Below, piece by piece: positions 1-9,205 of a stretch of DNA of 64,000 nucleotides (position 1 is its first letter; every line of letters begins with the position of its first letter). Made by a program: the position numbers and the translations under genes. Source of the DNA: UBA4582 sp965657335 (GTDB lineage: Bacteria > Pseudomonadota > Gammaproteobacteria > Pseudomonadales > Azotimanducaceae); contig CBFHOH010000007.1 of assembly GCA_965657335.1 (NCBI GenBank), positions 1 through 64,000 on the forward strand, written 5' to 3'. The notes beneath the pieces are model-generated. The model was not told the DNA's origin, ran no database searches, and saw nothing but the letters and a program-made list of their open reading frames with translations.

Positions 1-1
1 A

Positions 2-1042
2 GTGACACATATTCTCATCGCGTTGTTTGCGCTCGGCTTTGCCGAATACGCAATGTCATTGATGCCTGAGTTAGATGGCCAAAGTGTTGCCCTAGGTATT
101 CTCTTCGTGTTCTATCTGATCAACCTGATAGGGGTGAAGGAAGCGGCGTTCGTGCAAAAATTTATGATCGTGTTTTTGCTCTTAGGTTTATCCACGTTGA
201 TATTTTTTGGCATAGGAGAGGTCAACTATGAAAATTTTGAGTCTCCTGAAAAGCTTTTCCCCGATGGCTGGTACGGTTTTGGTCTCGCCTGTGTTGTGTT
301 GTCCTTTTCAACCGGCGGAGCACAGTTTATTTCAGAGCTCGGTGGCGAAATGAAAAACCCACAGCGTGACCTGCCGCGAGCGATGATATTCAGCACGTTG
401 CTGGCAGCCGTCTTTTTTACCTTGGTTTCGGTTGTCGCTGTTGGCATTCTGCCGCTTGAGCAAACCGCCGGAAAGTCCCTCGCTGAAGTGGCCAGTGCAA
501 TTTTACCCGCGCCGGTATACGTCGCGTTTATCATTGGCGCGGGACTATTTGCGTTGGCAACGAGTATCAACTCAACCTTTACATGGGCAACGAAGTCTGT
601 GCTTATTGCCTGTGAAGACGGCTGGCTTCCTCGTGGCATAGCGGTTGTAAATAAGCGTTTTAATACTCCTCATATTCTGCTGACGGTTTTGCTGGTGGTG
701 GGTGCTGCGCCCATTCTTGCAGGGAAAGACCTGAGGTACATCATCATGCTGGGTGGTGGGTTGGTTTTTCTGTACGACCTGATCCCTTTGGCCGCTGCCT
801 TCTTGTTAGCCCAGCGTCTACCCGAGGTGTTTGCGGGGGCGAGCGTAAAGATGTCTGAGTCGCTCCTTCGTATTGTCAGCGTGCTTGGTGTGCTTGTGCT
901 TCTGGGCCAGATGGCGCTTTCATTCTCGGATATTGATCGTGAGGGATGGATGCTGGTTTTCAGTTATATCGTGCTGGTGATCATCTATATTCACTTTCGC
1001 GCACCCTATAATTTAGCAGCGACAAACGAAAGGCCTTGCTGA
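2..1042 (+). CDS. APC-family amino-acid permease, 5' end cut off by window
   Basis: This is the C-terminal 346 residues of an inner-membrane amino acid-polyamine-organocation (APC) transporter. Hydrophobic membrane segments follow one another along the whole protein. The stretch ATKSVLIACEDGWLP matches the loop after TM8 that is conserved in APC permeases, and ELGGEMKNPQRDLPRA matches the conserved E-x-x-NP-x-R-x-x-P loop after TM6. The family usually has 440-480 residues and starts with a TM1 GxG motif, which is missing here, so the first GTG is only the window edge. It converges on a second APC permease 31 bp away. The substrate cannot be read from the sequence. Confidence 0.85.
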   Translation: MTHILIALFALGFAEYAMSLMPELDGQSVALGILFVFYLINLIGVKEAAFVQKFMIVFLLLGLSTLIFFGIGEVNYENFESPEKLFPDGWYGFGLACVVLSFSTGGAQFISELGGEMKNPQRDLPRAMIFSTLLAAVFFTLVSVVAVGILPLEQTAGKSLAEVASAILPAPVYVAFIIGAGLFALATSINSTFTWATKSVLIACEDGWLPRGIAVVNKRFNTPHILLTVLLVVGAAPILAGKDLRYIIMLGGGLVFLYDLIPLAAAFLLAQRLPEVFAGASVKMSESLLRIVSVLGVLVLLGQMALSFSDIDREGWMLVFSYIVLVIIYIHFRAPYNLAATNERPC

Positions 1043-1073
1043 AGATATCAACTTAAAGCGGTCACAGTCCGGG

Positions 1074-2423
1074 TTAGAAAACCTGATCCGCTTCATTCCT
1101 GAGAATTTGTTTGAGTGAAATACCTTTTTTGCTGAGATGATTCTCCCTCAGCAAATAGTAGGCGGCGCCAATCATGATGAGTATCGCGTAAATACCGGCG
1201 GGACCCAGGTTGTTCACTATTCCGACATACAGGAAGCCAACTGAAATCGTGATTTTGATAATCGCGGCGACCCAGATAGTGGGAATGTTCAATTTGAATT
1301 CGGCATTCGCGTAGTGCTCGGGTAAAACCTTCGGTAAACGTATCAAGCCGATTGACCAGACAATACCGTAGAACATCACGCCAATGACATTAGCCGAAGC
1401 GTACTGGATGATGTTGCCTTTTAGTGCAATCCCGCCCATTGTCAGCAGCCCCACCAGCAGGAGTGCGATCACCGGTTCGTTCGTGCGGGAGTTTAGATGA
1501 CTGAGTATCTCTGGATAGATTTTATGTCTTGCAAGGGCAAAAAAGCTGCGTGATGCTGTGATCAAAGCAACGTTTGCCGAGGTTGCCGCCGCCAATAGTG
1601 CACTGAGGGTAATAACGATGGCAAACCAGTCTGGCAGAAAGATTTTTGAAGCACTGGTCATTGGGGCCACGATCTTTCCAAGCTCTTGCCAGGGAATGAT
1701 GCCGGGCAGTACGAGGGTCACAAGGGTATAAATCGTTGCGACGAAGAAGAAGGTGATTGCCAGTGTTAAAGGAATGTTTTTGCCTGGGTTTTTAATCTCC
1801 TCACCTATTGCGGTAATAGTGATAAAACCGGAGTAAGAATAGAAGGCGGGCACAGCGGCGTTGAGAATAGACTCGATACCGTTTGGAGCCACTGGCGTTA
1901 ATAGATCCCAGTCCAGATAAAATAACCCTCCGATGCCGAAGCTGAGCAAAGACACCACAAAAATCACAACCAGGATCATTTGCAACCGGATGCTCGCGTG
2001 GATGCCAGCGAGGTTGATAAGCATCAGGCTTATGACCAATCCAATGGCGATTGTGAATCGGTCAGCTTGAGGTAAGAAGTAGGCCATGTAGTCCGCAAAG
2101 CCATAGCCCAGTAAAGGCACGCTAACCATAATACCGAGTATGCCGACCCACTCTTTCAGAAAACCGAGGAAGGGATGCAAAACAACACTCGAGAAAACAT
2201 ATCCTGCGGCGCTGACAGGTAGTATTGCACCAACTTGGGCTGCGATCAGACAATTGATGATCGCCGGTACGGCGGCGATGAAGTACGCAATAACAACGCC
2301 AGGGCCAGCAAGTCCTGCAAGTTGCCCCGGTAAAATAAAAATAGAAGCCCCAACGATATTGCCAATGAGAAGGAACACGGCGCCCCAAAGCCCAATCTTT
2401 CGGTCCAGCCGGTTGCTTGTCAT
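1074..2423 (-). CDS. APC-family amino-acid permease
   Basis: A 449-residue inner-membrane transporter with about 12 hydrophobic segments. TM1 carries IGNIVGASIFILPG, the substrate-binding unwound helix typical of APC permeases. GEEIKNPGKNIPLT is the conserved cytoplasmic loop after TM6, and the TASRSFFALARHKIYP stretch is the loop after TM8. It lies 36 bp downstream of a class III aminotransferase on the same strand, so the two probably form an operon in which the permease brings in the amine or amino acid the enzyme uses. Length is normal for the family. Specificity is unknown. Confidence 0.88.
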   Translation of the reverse strand: MTSNRLDRKIGLWGAVFLLIGNIVGASIFILPGQLAGLAGPGVVIAYFIAAVPAIINCLIAAQVGAILPVSAAGYVFSSVVLHPFLGFLKEWVGILGIMVSVPLLGYGFADYMAYFLPQADRFTIAIGLVISLMLINLAGIHASIRLQMILVVIFVVSLLSFGIGGLFYLDWDLLTPVAPNGIESILNAAVPAFYSYSGFITITAIGEEIKNPGKNIPLTLAITFFFVATIYTLVTLVLPGIIPWQELGKIVAPMTSASKIFLPDWFAIVITLSALLAAATSANVALITASRSFFALARHKIYPEILSHLNSRTNEPVIALLLVGLLTMGGIALKGNIIQYASANVIGVMFYGIVWSIGLIRLPKVLPEHYANAEFKLNIPTIWVAAIIKITISVGFLYVGIVNNLGPAGIYAILIMIGAAYYLLRENHLSKKGISLKQILRNEADQVF

Positions 2424-2459
2424 GGTGAACCCCGCTTAATGCGTGAACGACAGCTTTAC

Positions 2460-3758
2460 TTAGAGCGCCTTGAGTGCTTTGTGCAATGCGTCGCAAAAAG
2501 GTGCGACGTCGTCTTCGTCCATGGCCGTGGAGATGGTCCCATGCATGCCGGCTGAAATGAAATAGCCGTCATTGATCAGGTCTGCTTCTGGACCAGAAAT
2601 ATGTCGCATTGAGCCTCGTGTTTGGGTGTCTGGAGAAGTTTTGGGTTCCAATATCTCTAATGCGAAAACAGAATCCTGACCCAGAATGTTCGCTTTTACA
2701 TTAACCTGAGCAAGTACTTCCTTGATACCTGCTCTGAATTGATCACCGAGATTGTTGATTCTCTTAAATTCTGATTCAGTCATCATCTCCATTGCGGTGT
2801 AACCTGCCACCATAGTGACGGGGTTAGCGTTGAAGGTACCCCCATGGGGCAGTTTAGCTTTTTCTGCGCCGCTCTCGAACACCGACATTACGTCGTGGGG
2901 GCCCGCAACTGCGCCGACCGGAAAACCACCGCCAATGATTTTGCCCAGACACGTGAGGTCGGCGCGTACCTTGTACTTGTCCATGCATCCACGGAATCCG
3001 GACCTGAAGGCGACAACCTCGTCTGCAATCAGCTTAAGGTCATATTTGGCTCGCATTTCGGCGAAAAGGTCGATGAAGGCCTGAGATGGTGGTGTCCTGC
3101 CCATATTTGCGCCGAATGGGTCGAATAATATGCCCGCCAGATCTGAGCCGTGCGCCTCGAGAATTCGACGGCTATTTTCAACGTCGTTAAATGGAATGAT
3201 AACAACATCGTCCAGCACACCCTGCGGCGTGCCGAAGCTGTAGGGTTTTGCGATCGGGTCGCCCCTGCTAATATCTGTTGGGGTGACGGCAAGGCTTATT
3301 TCCGCCGGGTCATAAGAGCCATGGTAGGCGTTTTCGCATTTGGCTATTTTTGCTTTGCCCGTGGCGGCCCGTGCGGCTTTGATGCCATTCATCACAGCTT
3401 CGGTGCCGGAGTTCATAAAACGTATCTGATCGAATCCGGGAACACGCTCACAGAGTAACTCGGCGAGTTCAACCTCGGCCCTGCTACCAAAAGCGAATGC
3501 CGATCCCTTTGCAATTTGCCGGGTGGTTGCCTCAACGATTTTTGGGTGGCAATGACCGTGAATGAGAGAGGTGTAATTGTTATTGAAATCAACATATTGA
3601 TTACCGTCGACATCGATAATATGTTTGCCCCGGCAGGCATCTAGAAAGATTGTATAGGGCGCTGACTGAATGCTACTGCGACTTCCGCCATTGGGTAGTA
3701 CTTTTCTTCCCCTCACATTGAGCTGGTTAGATGTCGATGCTAGGTCAGGATATAACAT
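2460..3758 (-). CDS. class III PLP-dependent aminotransferase (glutamate-1-semialdehyde aminomutase-like)
   Basis: A 432-residue cytosolic fold-type I PLP enzyme. IADEVVAFRSGFRG holds the PLP-ring Asp, and TCLGKIIGGGFPVGAVAG holds the Schiff-base lysine. MNSGTEAVMNGIKAAR is the phosphate-binding region, and HGGTFNANPVTM is typical of the GSA-aminomutase/omega-transaminase branch. It is unlikely to be the housekeeping HemL, because it is paired with an amino-acid permease gene rather than tetrapyrrole genes. Catabolic transamination of an imported amine or amino acid is the better inference. Divergent promoters for this gene and the small regulator probably lie in 3759-3932. Confidence 0.85.
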   Translation of the reverse strand: MLYPDLASTSNQLNVRGRKVLPNGGSRSSIQSAPYTIFLDACRGKHIIDVDGNQYVDFNNNYTSLIHGHCHPKIVEATTRQIAKGSAFAFGSRAEVELAELLCERVPGFDQIRFMNSGTEAVMNGIKAARAATGKAKIAKCENAYHGSYDPAEISLAVTPTDISRGDPIAKPYSFGTPQGVLDDVVIIPFNDVENSRRILEAHGSDLAGILFDPFGANMGRTPPSQAFIDLFAEMRAKYDLKLIADEVVAFRSGFRGCMDKYKVRADLTCLGKIIGGGFPVGAVAGPHDVMSVFESGAEKAKLPHGGTFNANPVTMVAGYTAMEMMTESEFKRINNLGDQFRAGIKEVLAQVNVKANILGQDSVFALEILEPKTSPDTQTRGSMRHISGPEADLINDGYFISAGMHGTISTAMDEDDVAPFCDALHKALKAL

Positions 3759-3932
3759 GACGTTTAAACCTCCTGTACGAATATGCTGATTAGAAGATAA
3801 GAGATGTCCTCTACACTAACCCAGCCATTTGTCCGGAACAATACTAAGGCTATTGAAGCGTTAAATAACCATAGCCAATGTAATGTTCCCCTGATAGCCT
3901 GAAGCACTCATATAGTGTTAGTAGAGATAGCA

Positions 3933-4181
3933 ATGCATCTGGATAACGACTTCCATCAGGAAGTAGAACTTCTGACTTTCTTTAACCTGAACACTTCTCA
4001 GGAAGGGATCAAAATCCACCATGAAGCATCTCGTGAAAGGATAAGTGCCGCTGAGCGATTGTTTGCCAAAGGGCTCATTACGCAACGAGATGGCGGTTAT
4101 CTAACGCCCTTGGGTCAACACGCTGCCGAGCATGTGCAGGCTTTGGTGCGCTTGCTTAGCTCGGCGGATAGTGAGGGTTAA
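3933..4181 (+). CDS. TIGR02647-family small DNA-binding protein
   Basis: An 82-residue protein recognised from the near-invariant block LLTFFNLNTSQEGIKIHH, followed by a short winged-helix-like segment (AERLFAKGLITQRDGGYLTPLG) and an AAEHVQALVRLL tail. This is the pattern of the TIGR02647 family, which is found in gammaproteobacteria and annotated as DNA-binding. The ATG at 3933 is preferred over a GTG at 3915 because family members begin close to this point. The 3' end overlaps the convergent PhyH gene by 4 bp. The targets are unknown. Confidence 0.75.
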   Translation: MHLDNDFHQEVELLTFFNLNTSQEGIKIHHEASRERISAAERLFAKGLITQRDGGYLTPLGQHAAEHVQALVRLLSSADSEG

Positions 4182-5023
4182 ATTTCTTTTTGTTGTGCCT
4201 GAAATATCGTGCCAATTTTCGTAGGTGGGACTAGGCAAGGCCGCGGATCGTGTCTAGCCCAACGTGAAAGTTGGCCTCGAATGATATGTTCACCATGTAG
4301 CGTTTTCCTGACCAGATCCGTGTAGGCAAAAGCATCGGCGGCGGAGTAGGTTTGGAGCAGCAAGGGTCGCCGGTTTGGGGAATGATTCGGGTAGGAGCCA
4401 TGGATTGTTCGGCAATTGTGGATGGTCACGGTTCCTGCTTTTCCAGTTGGAAAAACGGCTTTTTCAGCCTGTATATCGGGTAGATCAGCTGGCTGAATAT
4501 AACCTCGCCAAATGTCTTCCTCATATTGGTCAAACAAGGGACCGTTGTGGCTCCCGGGAATGAACCCCATTTCTCCCTGCCCTTTTACGACATCTTCCAA
4601 ATAAACGCCGATGGTGATCAAGTCGTAATTGGTGTGAGGCCAAAACTGAATGTCTTGATGCCATTTAACTTCCTCGCCACCGTGAGGAAATTTGAAATTT
4701 AGCTTGCTGTGATGGAATTTGATATCTGGACCTAGAATGTCCTCTGCCAGATCGACGATCTCTGATTGCGATGAAAATGCCCAGTAGTTTTCATGTTGAT
4801 CTGCAGGATTATTCAGGCGTCGAAGTCTCGGATTATCCTTTGTGTGGTCAGGTTCTATGTCGAAGACTTTGTCAGAACGCGAGATATTGCGACTCTGTTC
4901 AACAAATACATCCGTTGTTTGACGCAACTGCTCAAGCCATGTCGTTGACAGAAACGCCTCTAACACGAGAAAACCATCACGGTGGTATTGTTCGATTTGT
5001 GCTTCAGTCAATTGGCATGTCAT
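4178..5023 (-). CDS. phytanoyl-CoA dioxygenase (PhyH) family protein
   Basis: A 281-residue Fe(II)/2-oxoglutarate-type oxygenase. The metal triad is visible: His and Asp in KWHQDIQFWPH (HxD) and the distal His in IHGSYPNHSPNRRP, where the following Arg would bind 2-oxoglutarate. The N-terminal QIEQYHRDGFLVLEAFL is the standard PhyH opening. It hydroxylates a small organic substrate that cannot be named. A second PhyH paralogue sits at 12921-13775. The next genes upstream in this orientation are an amidohydrolase and a nitroreductase, so it may be the last gene of that minus-strand run. Confidence 0.85.
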   Translation of the reverse strand: MTCQLTEAQIEQYHRDGFLVLEAFLSTTWLEQLRQTTDVFVEQSRNISRSDKVFDIEPDHTKDNPRLRRLNNPADQHENYWAFSSQSEIVDLAEDILGPDIKFHHSKLNFKFPHGGEEVKWHQDIQFWPHTNYDLITIGVYLEDVVKGQGEMGFIPGSHNGPLFDQYEEDIWRGYIQPADLPDIQAEKAVFPTGKAGTVTIHNCRTIHGSYPNHSPNRRPLLLQTYSAADAFAYTDLVRKTLHGEHIIRGQLSRWARHDPRPCLVPPTKIGTIFQAQQKEI

Positions 5024-5051
5024 GTGTGTACTCGGGAATGGTTGCTGATTG

Positions 5052-6467
5052 TTAGTCTACGAGTTTGCCTTTCGAAACCACAAGTTCAATGCTTCTAGTA
5101 TTGCTAATATCAGCGAGCGGGTTTGCGGACAAGAGTACGAGATCGGCAACCTTACCAACTTCGATAGTGCCCATTTTATCTTCAAGGTTGAGAAACTCAG
5201 CTGGACGGATAGTAGCCGATCTTAATGCTTCAATCGGGCTTAGCCCCGCGCGAACTAAAAACCCAAGTTCATTGTGGAGGCTATAGCCTGGTATTGCCAT
5301 GCCAATTGGTGTGTCGGTGCCGGCACCAATTGGCACCCCGGCTGAATGCATACGGCCAACCATATCGATAGAATATTTCTGAAATCGTACCTCACGTTTG
5401 GTCATGTCCGGTTCAAACCATGACGGGGCGTTGAGCCACTCAGCCTGAACCTCTGGCACCATCTGTTGCAGAGCTGCAAGCCAGTCATCGCGCTCAAATG
5501 GAGGGATTAATGCCATCGCATTCAAGCGTAGCGTGGGGACCTGTGTCGTCGACGTGAGCGAACTCAGCACGGCTGCACATCTTTCTTCATCGAATGCTTC
5601 GACCGCAGGAATGCGTTGTGAGCTGTGTAGTGAAGATCGCAGTGCGTGTCCTGAACCTGGCACGTAATTTTGTAGTGCCTGCACGCGCGCGCGGTGCAGC
5701 TCCGCATGATTGTTGGCGCAGTCCAGTTCGACGTTTCTTAAATGCTCCATTGAATCAACCCGTGGACCGGCTGATGATGCGGTCATGGAGAGTGGTACGT
5801 GCGAAGCTATTGGCATGTTTAGCGAATTTGCCTCTTCAACCATTGCGGCAAAAACAGTTGGAGAGACTAATTCATAAATCTTGATGAAGTCAGCTCCTTT
5901 AGCCTTGAGTGCTTTCACGTTCTGTCTTGCGCGTGCCTCGTCTTCATTTCGAACACCGATCTCCGGCCTTGAGTTACCGTCGTAAACAACATGGTTACCG
6001 TCGAGCAGTGGGCCGCTGAAATACACTCTTGGTGCGATCGCGCCAGGTTTTTGCATCGTCTCAACCACGGGAATTATTTTGTCGATCAAACCGCCAGTAT
6101 CACGCACGCTGGTGATACCGTAGGAGAGAAATGTTGCCGGCATAAGGGCTGTGAAGCGATCATCGTAGGTCAGATGGACATGCATATCCCAAAGCCCCGG
6201 GATGAGAAACTTGCCTGTGCCATCGATAGTTTTTGACGCTGCTGGAGCTGAGGGCGAGGGTGAAACGTGGAGTATTTCATCTGCTTCAAAAATGACGGTC
6301 ATATCTTCTTGCAGACCATTTTTTGCGTCGATGATTGTTACGTGTTCAATTGCGATCGATGCGCTTGAGGTGTCATGCTGCGTATCGGATGCAGAGCAGG
6401 AAACCAGTAATAATAAAATAATGGGCAGAAAAATCTTGTTTGCCGTTTGCCGCATTGTTTCAGTCAT
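5052..6467 (-). CDS. amidohydrolase-family lipoprotein
   Basis: A 471-residue metal-dependent hydrolase of the imidazolonepropionase-like amidohydrolase group. The N-terminus is a lipoprotein signal ending in the lipobox LLVSC (residues 20-24), so the enzyme is predicted to sit in the periplasm or outer membrane. GLWDMHVHLTYDD has the HxH metal pair, HVPLSMTAS and SMEHLRN carry further ligand histidines, and GAGTDTPIG holds the catalytic Asp. It likely cleaves an amide, peptide or cyclic-imide bond. The gene overlaps the end of the nitroreductase by 8 bp, which indicates coupled expression. Confidence 0.85.
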   Translation of the reverse strand: MTETMRQTANKIFLPIILLLLVSCSASDTQHDTSSASIAIEHVTIIDAKNGLQEDMTVIFEADEILHVSPSPSAPAASKTIDGTGKFLIPGLWDMHVHLTYDDRFTALMPATFLSYGITSVRDTGGLIDKIIPVVETMQKPGAIAPRVYFSGPLLDGNHVVYDGNSRPEIGVRNEDEARARQNVKALKAKGADFIKIYELVSPTVFAAMVEEANSLNMPIASHVPLSMTASSAGPRVDSMEHLRNVELDCANNHAELHRARVQALQNYVPGSGHALRSSLHSSQRIPAVEAFDEERCAAVLSSLTSTTQVPTLRLNAMALIPPFERDDWLAALQQMVPEVQAEWLNAPSWFEPDMTKREVRFQKYSIDMVGRMHSAGVPIGAGTDTPIGMAIPGYSLHNELGFLVRAGLSPIEALRSATIRPAEFLNLEDKMGTIEVGKVADLVLLSANPLADISNTRSIELVVSKGKLVD

Positions 6468-7104
6468 TTTCTTGCTCCTTACTTTTATTGTCGGTGTTTT
6501 GAGGTTCAGGATTTCCCCAACGGTTATAGAACGTCACATCTTTTGCGGTAAGCCGATCCGCGGGCTTAAGTACGGCATTTTTCGTGTAAGCGACGGGTAG
6601 CATGACGGTTTGGGTCACTTTATCGGGGACGCCGAGAAGTGCTGAAATCTCTTTTTGTCTCGCCGACAGTAGGGTCGTCCATGTGCTGCCAAGATCTCGC
6701 GCTCGAAGCGACAGCATAAGTGACCATGCGGCAGGTAGAATTGAACCATAGAACGCAATTTGCTGCGGTATGGTTTCCTGCGGCTCACCAATCGCAAAAA
6801 TGAATATCAGACATGGCATATCGTGTAGATTGCGCATCAAAGATCGGTGGGTTGATTTGATTTCAATGCCTCGCTGATTCGCAAGATCCTGCATAATATC
6901 TGCGTAGTGGTTAGCAATCTCGGTTCTAATCTTTTGTTCTTTGACGATGAGAAATCGCCAGTTTTCACCTCCAAGACCAACCGGGGCCTGAACGGCAGCG
7001 TCAATGCAATCTTCGATGATCTCATCCGGCACTGCTCGCTCAAGGTCTAGTTTTCGTCTGACCGAACGGGTTGTTTTCAGAAAGTGATCGAAGTCTTCGA
7101 TCAT
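6460..7104 (-). CDS. nitroreductase-family FMN oxidoreductase
   Basis: A 214-residue cytosolic flavoprotein. TTRSVRRKLD is the N-terminal FMN phosphate-contacting RSxR motif. AAVQAPVGLGGENWRFLIV is the typical APS...NxQPW-like segment, and RDLGSTWTTLLSAR is the second FMN-binding region. Family members reduce nitro, quinone or enone groups, or act as dehydrogenases. The specific substrate is not deducible. It is translationally overlapped with the downstream amidohydrolase and lies 27 bp from an upstream crotonase, so it belongs to the 5.0-9.8 kb minus-strand catabolic run. Confidence 0.85.
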   Translation of the reverse strand: MIEDFDHFLKTTRSVRRKLDLERAVPDEIIEDCIDAAVQAPVGLGGENWRFLIVKEQKIRTEIANHYADIMQDLANQRGIEIKSTHRSLMRNLHDMPCLIFIFAIGEPQETIPQQIAFYGSILPAAWSLMLSLRARDLGSTWTTLLSARQKEISALLGVPDKVTQTVMLPVAYTKNAVLKPADRLTAKDVTFYNRWGNPEPQNTDNKSKEQEND

Positions 7105-7131
7105 ATAAGTATCGTCCTGTGTTTGTAGAAG

Positions 7132-7932
7132 CTAAGTGCCGGTGTAATTCGGCGCACGTTTCTCGATAAATGCTTGCATGCCTTCTTTTGCGTCGCGGGT
7201 TCTGGAACACAATACCTGGTTTCTGTTTTCGATCGCCATCACAGCTTCTAAGCCTGCGGCATCGATGGAAACATTCAGACCTTCCTTTGTTAATCTCAAG
7301 CCCATGGGAGAGGTGGTCAGCATGTCATCGATATAACTTTGCGCCGCGTTTTGTAACTCTGCATCTGGCACTACTTCAGATACGAGGTTAGTCCGTAGTG
7401 CGCGTGCTGCGTCGATAAACCGTCCTGTTAGCATTAATTCGGATGCAATTGACGTACCTATCAATCTGGGTAGAAAGTAGCTCGCACCCATGTCGCAGGC
7501 TGAAAGGCCGATGCGTATAAAGGCTGCATTCATTTTTGCACTTTCGCCAGCGATCCGAATATCTGACGCGAGAGCAAAAGCAAAGCCGCCGCCACATGCG
7601 GGTCCCTGAATGAGAGAAATAATCGGTTGAGGACAGTTGCGCATCCTGATGTAAACCTCAGCAAGGTAACCCTGAAATCCCATGCCGCCGCCGAATGGTG
7701 GCTCGTGCCGACCTTCCTGTGAGGCCTTTATATCAAGCCCTGCGCAGAAAGCCCTGCCAGCGCCTTGCATAACGACGATCCTAGTATCGCGATCTTCCTG
7801 CAAGTTGCCAAAGTAATCACGCAGCTCGGTAACCATCGGTGTGTCGATTGCGTTCAGGGCCTCGGGCCGATTTAATGTTAGCCAGTCGACGCCATTCTTT
7901 TTCTCGACTTTGATGGTGGTGTAATCCGTCAT
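7132..7932 (-). CDS. enoyl-CoA hydratase/isomerase (crotonase) family protein
   Basis: A 266-residue crotonase-fold protein acting on an acyl-CoA. GAGRAFCAGLDIKA is the first oxyanion-hole segment and IQGPACGGGFAFALASDIRIA the second. At the usual catalytic-Glu region it reads IGLSACDMGASYFLPR, with Asp where classical hydratases have the second Glu. This variant is seen in many crotonases of unassigned reaction, so hydratase activity is not certain. It lies 33 bp downstream of a P450 gene on the same strand, which suggests a shared transcript and pathway. Confidence 0.86.
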   Translation of the reverse strand: MTDYTTIKVEKKNGVDWLTLNRPEALNAIDTPMVTELRDYFGNLQEDRDTRIVVMQGAGRAFCAGLDIKASQEGRHEPPFGGGMGFQGYLAEVYIRMRNCPQPIISLIQGPACGGGFAFALASDIRIAGESAKMNAAFIRIGLSACDMGASYFLPRLIGTSIASELMLTGRFIDAARALRTNLVSEVVPDAELQNAAQSYIDDMLTTSPMGLRLTKEGLNVSIDAAGLEAVMAIENRNQVLCSRTRDAKEGMQAFIEKRAPNYTGT

Positions 7933-7965
7933 ATTAGGGATCCTTTTTGTGTTGTCGTTTGATGC

Positions 7966-9195
7966 TTACCACTGTACTGAAAAAGTGCTCATGCCTCTGA
8001 ATGTTGGAATGGCGTGGTATTCCAGCCCACTCGCACCGTGTCTTAAGTTGGGGAACCGGGCAATAAGCGCCCATATCGCCTCCTGTGCCTCCAGTCTTGC
8101 CAGATGTGAACCGAGACAAAGATGCCGCCCGCCGCCGAATGACTGGTGGTGTGTATCTGTGCGTTCGATGTCAAACGCCTCAGGGTTGGGGTAGGTCTCT
8201 GGATCGTGATTGGCGGCCGCCAACGAGGTACTTAATGATTCGCCTTTGCCAACCGGACAACCACCGATGTTGATATCTGTGTTGGCGATTCTGCCGGAAT
8301 CAATGACGGGGGAGTCAAATCTGAGCGCCTCTTCAATCGTGTTTGCGATTAACGCTGGGCGTGCCCGCAGCTTTTCCAGTTGGGAAGGGTTGTCCAAAAG
8401 TGCTTTTGTGCAATTGCCAATTAGATCAGTGGTAGTCACGTTACCAGCCACCAATAGTAGATTGGCCTGAGTGATGATTTCTTGTTCACTTAAGGTGTCC
8501 CCGGACTCTTCTGCGTGGACCATATCGGAAATGAGGTCCTTCCCCGGGTGTGTTCGGCGTTTTTCAATTTCGCCTTGGAACAGCTGATTGAGCTTTTCGT
8601 TGGCGATATTCCCAGCGTCTTTTTGTGCTTCTGTCGCAAACGGGTTGAATGCTGTAACAACGCTGGTGTCAGACCATGCCTTAAAGTCATTATGCATAGC
8701 GGCATCGATGCCCAACATTTCGGCGATGACGACGGTAGGGATGGGGCCGGCAAAGTCTTTGATCAGGTCAAACTCACCGTCCGGGTTGGCTTCAATCACT
8801 TGTGCGAGAATACGTTCAACGACGGCCTTTGTTCTGGGGCGCCACTTTTCTACAGCTGCGGGTGTAAATGAATGACTGACGAGAGATCTAAGTCGTCGAT
8901 GGTTCGGTTCGTCCATTAAAAGCATCGAATGCTCTTGGCCCTTGTCTAGTTCTCCCCCGAGAATTTCGTAAGTGAATGTGCCCGGTTTTGCTTTACGAGG
9001 GTCGCTCCAATAATCCTTATCCCGCAAAATTGCTTTGACGTCGTCGTGTCTGGTGTAGATAAAACGCTTAAGGTCAGTATCTTCATATATCGGTGCTTTT
9101 TCCCTAAGTGTTGCCAGGACATCATAGGGATTGTCCCTAAAAGCATCATTAAGCGGCGTAAGTTCGATGCCACTCGGAAGTGCGGAATCTGGCAT
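7966..9195 (-). CDS. cytochrome P450 (bacterial class I type)
   Basis: A 409-residue soluble P450. LVAGNVTTTDL is the I-helix oxygen-activation motif, EEALRFDSP the K-helix ExxR motif, and FGGGRHLCLGSHLARLEAQ the haem loop with ligand Cys360. It is clearly different from the two CYP153 proteins in this window. The ATG at 9195 is chosen over an upstream one at 9279 because it has a GAAGG ribosome site and leaves a 10 bp gap to the upstream EthD gene instead of overlapping it. No ferredoxin or ferredoxin reductase gene lies nearby, so redox partners must come from elsewhere. The substrate is unknown. Confidence 0.88.
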   Translation of the reverse strand: MPDSALPSGIELTPLNDAFRDNPYDVLATLREKAPIYEDTDLKRFIYTRHDDVKAILRDKDYWSDPRKAKPGTFTYEILGGELDKGQEHSMLLMDEPNHRRLRSLVSHSFTPAAVEKWRPRTKAVVERILAQVIEANPDGEFDLIKDFAGPIPTVVIAEMLGIDAAMHNDFKAWSDTSVVTAFNPFATEAQKDAGNIANEKLNQLFQGEIEKRRTHPGKDLISDMVHAEESGDTLSEQEIITQANLLLVAGNVTTTDLIGNCTKALLDNPSQLEKLRARPALIANTIEEALRFDSPVIDSGRIANTDINIGGCPVGKGESLSTSLAAANHDPETYPNPEAFDIERTDTHHQSFGGGRHLCLGSHLARLEAQEAIWALIARFPNLRHGASGLEYHAIPTFRGMSTFSVQW

Positions 9196-9205
9196 GGTGT
9201 TACCT

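Noticed and set aside
2460..3758. Housekeeping HemL (glutamate-1-semialdehyde aminomutase)
   Set aside because: Motifs are shared, but the pairing with an amino-acid permease and absence of haem-pathway genes favour a catabolic aminotransferase.
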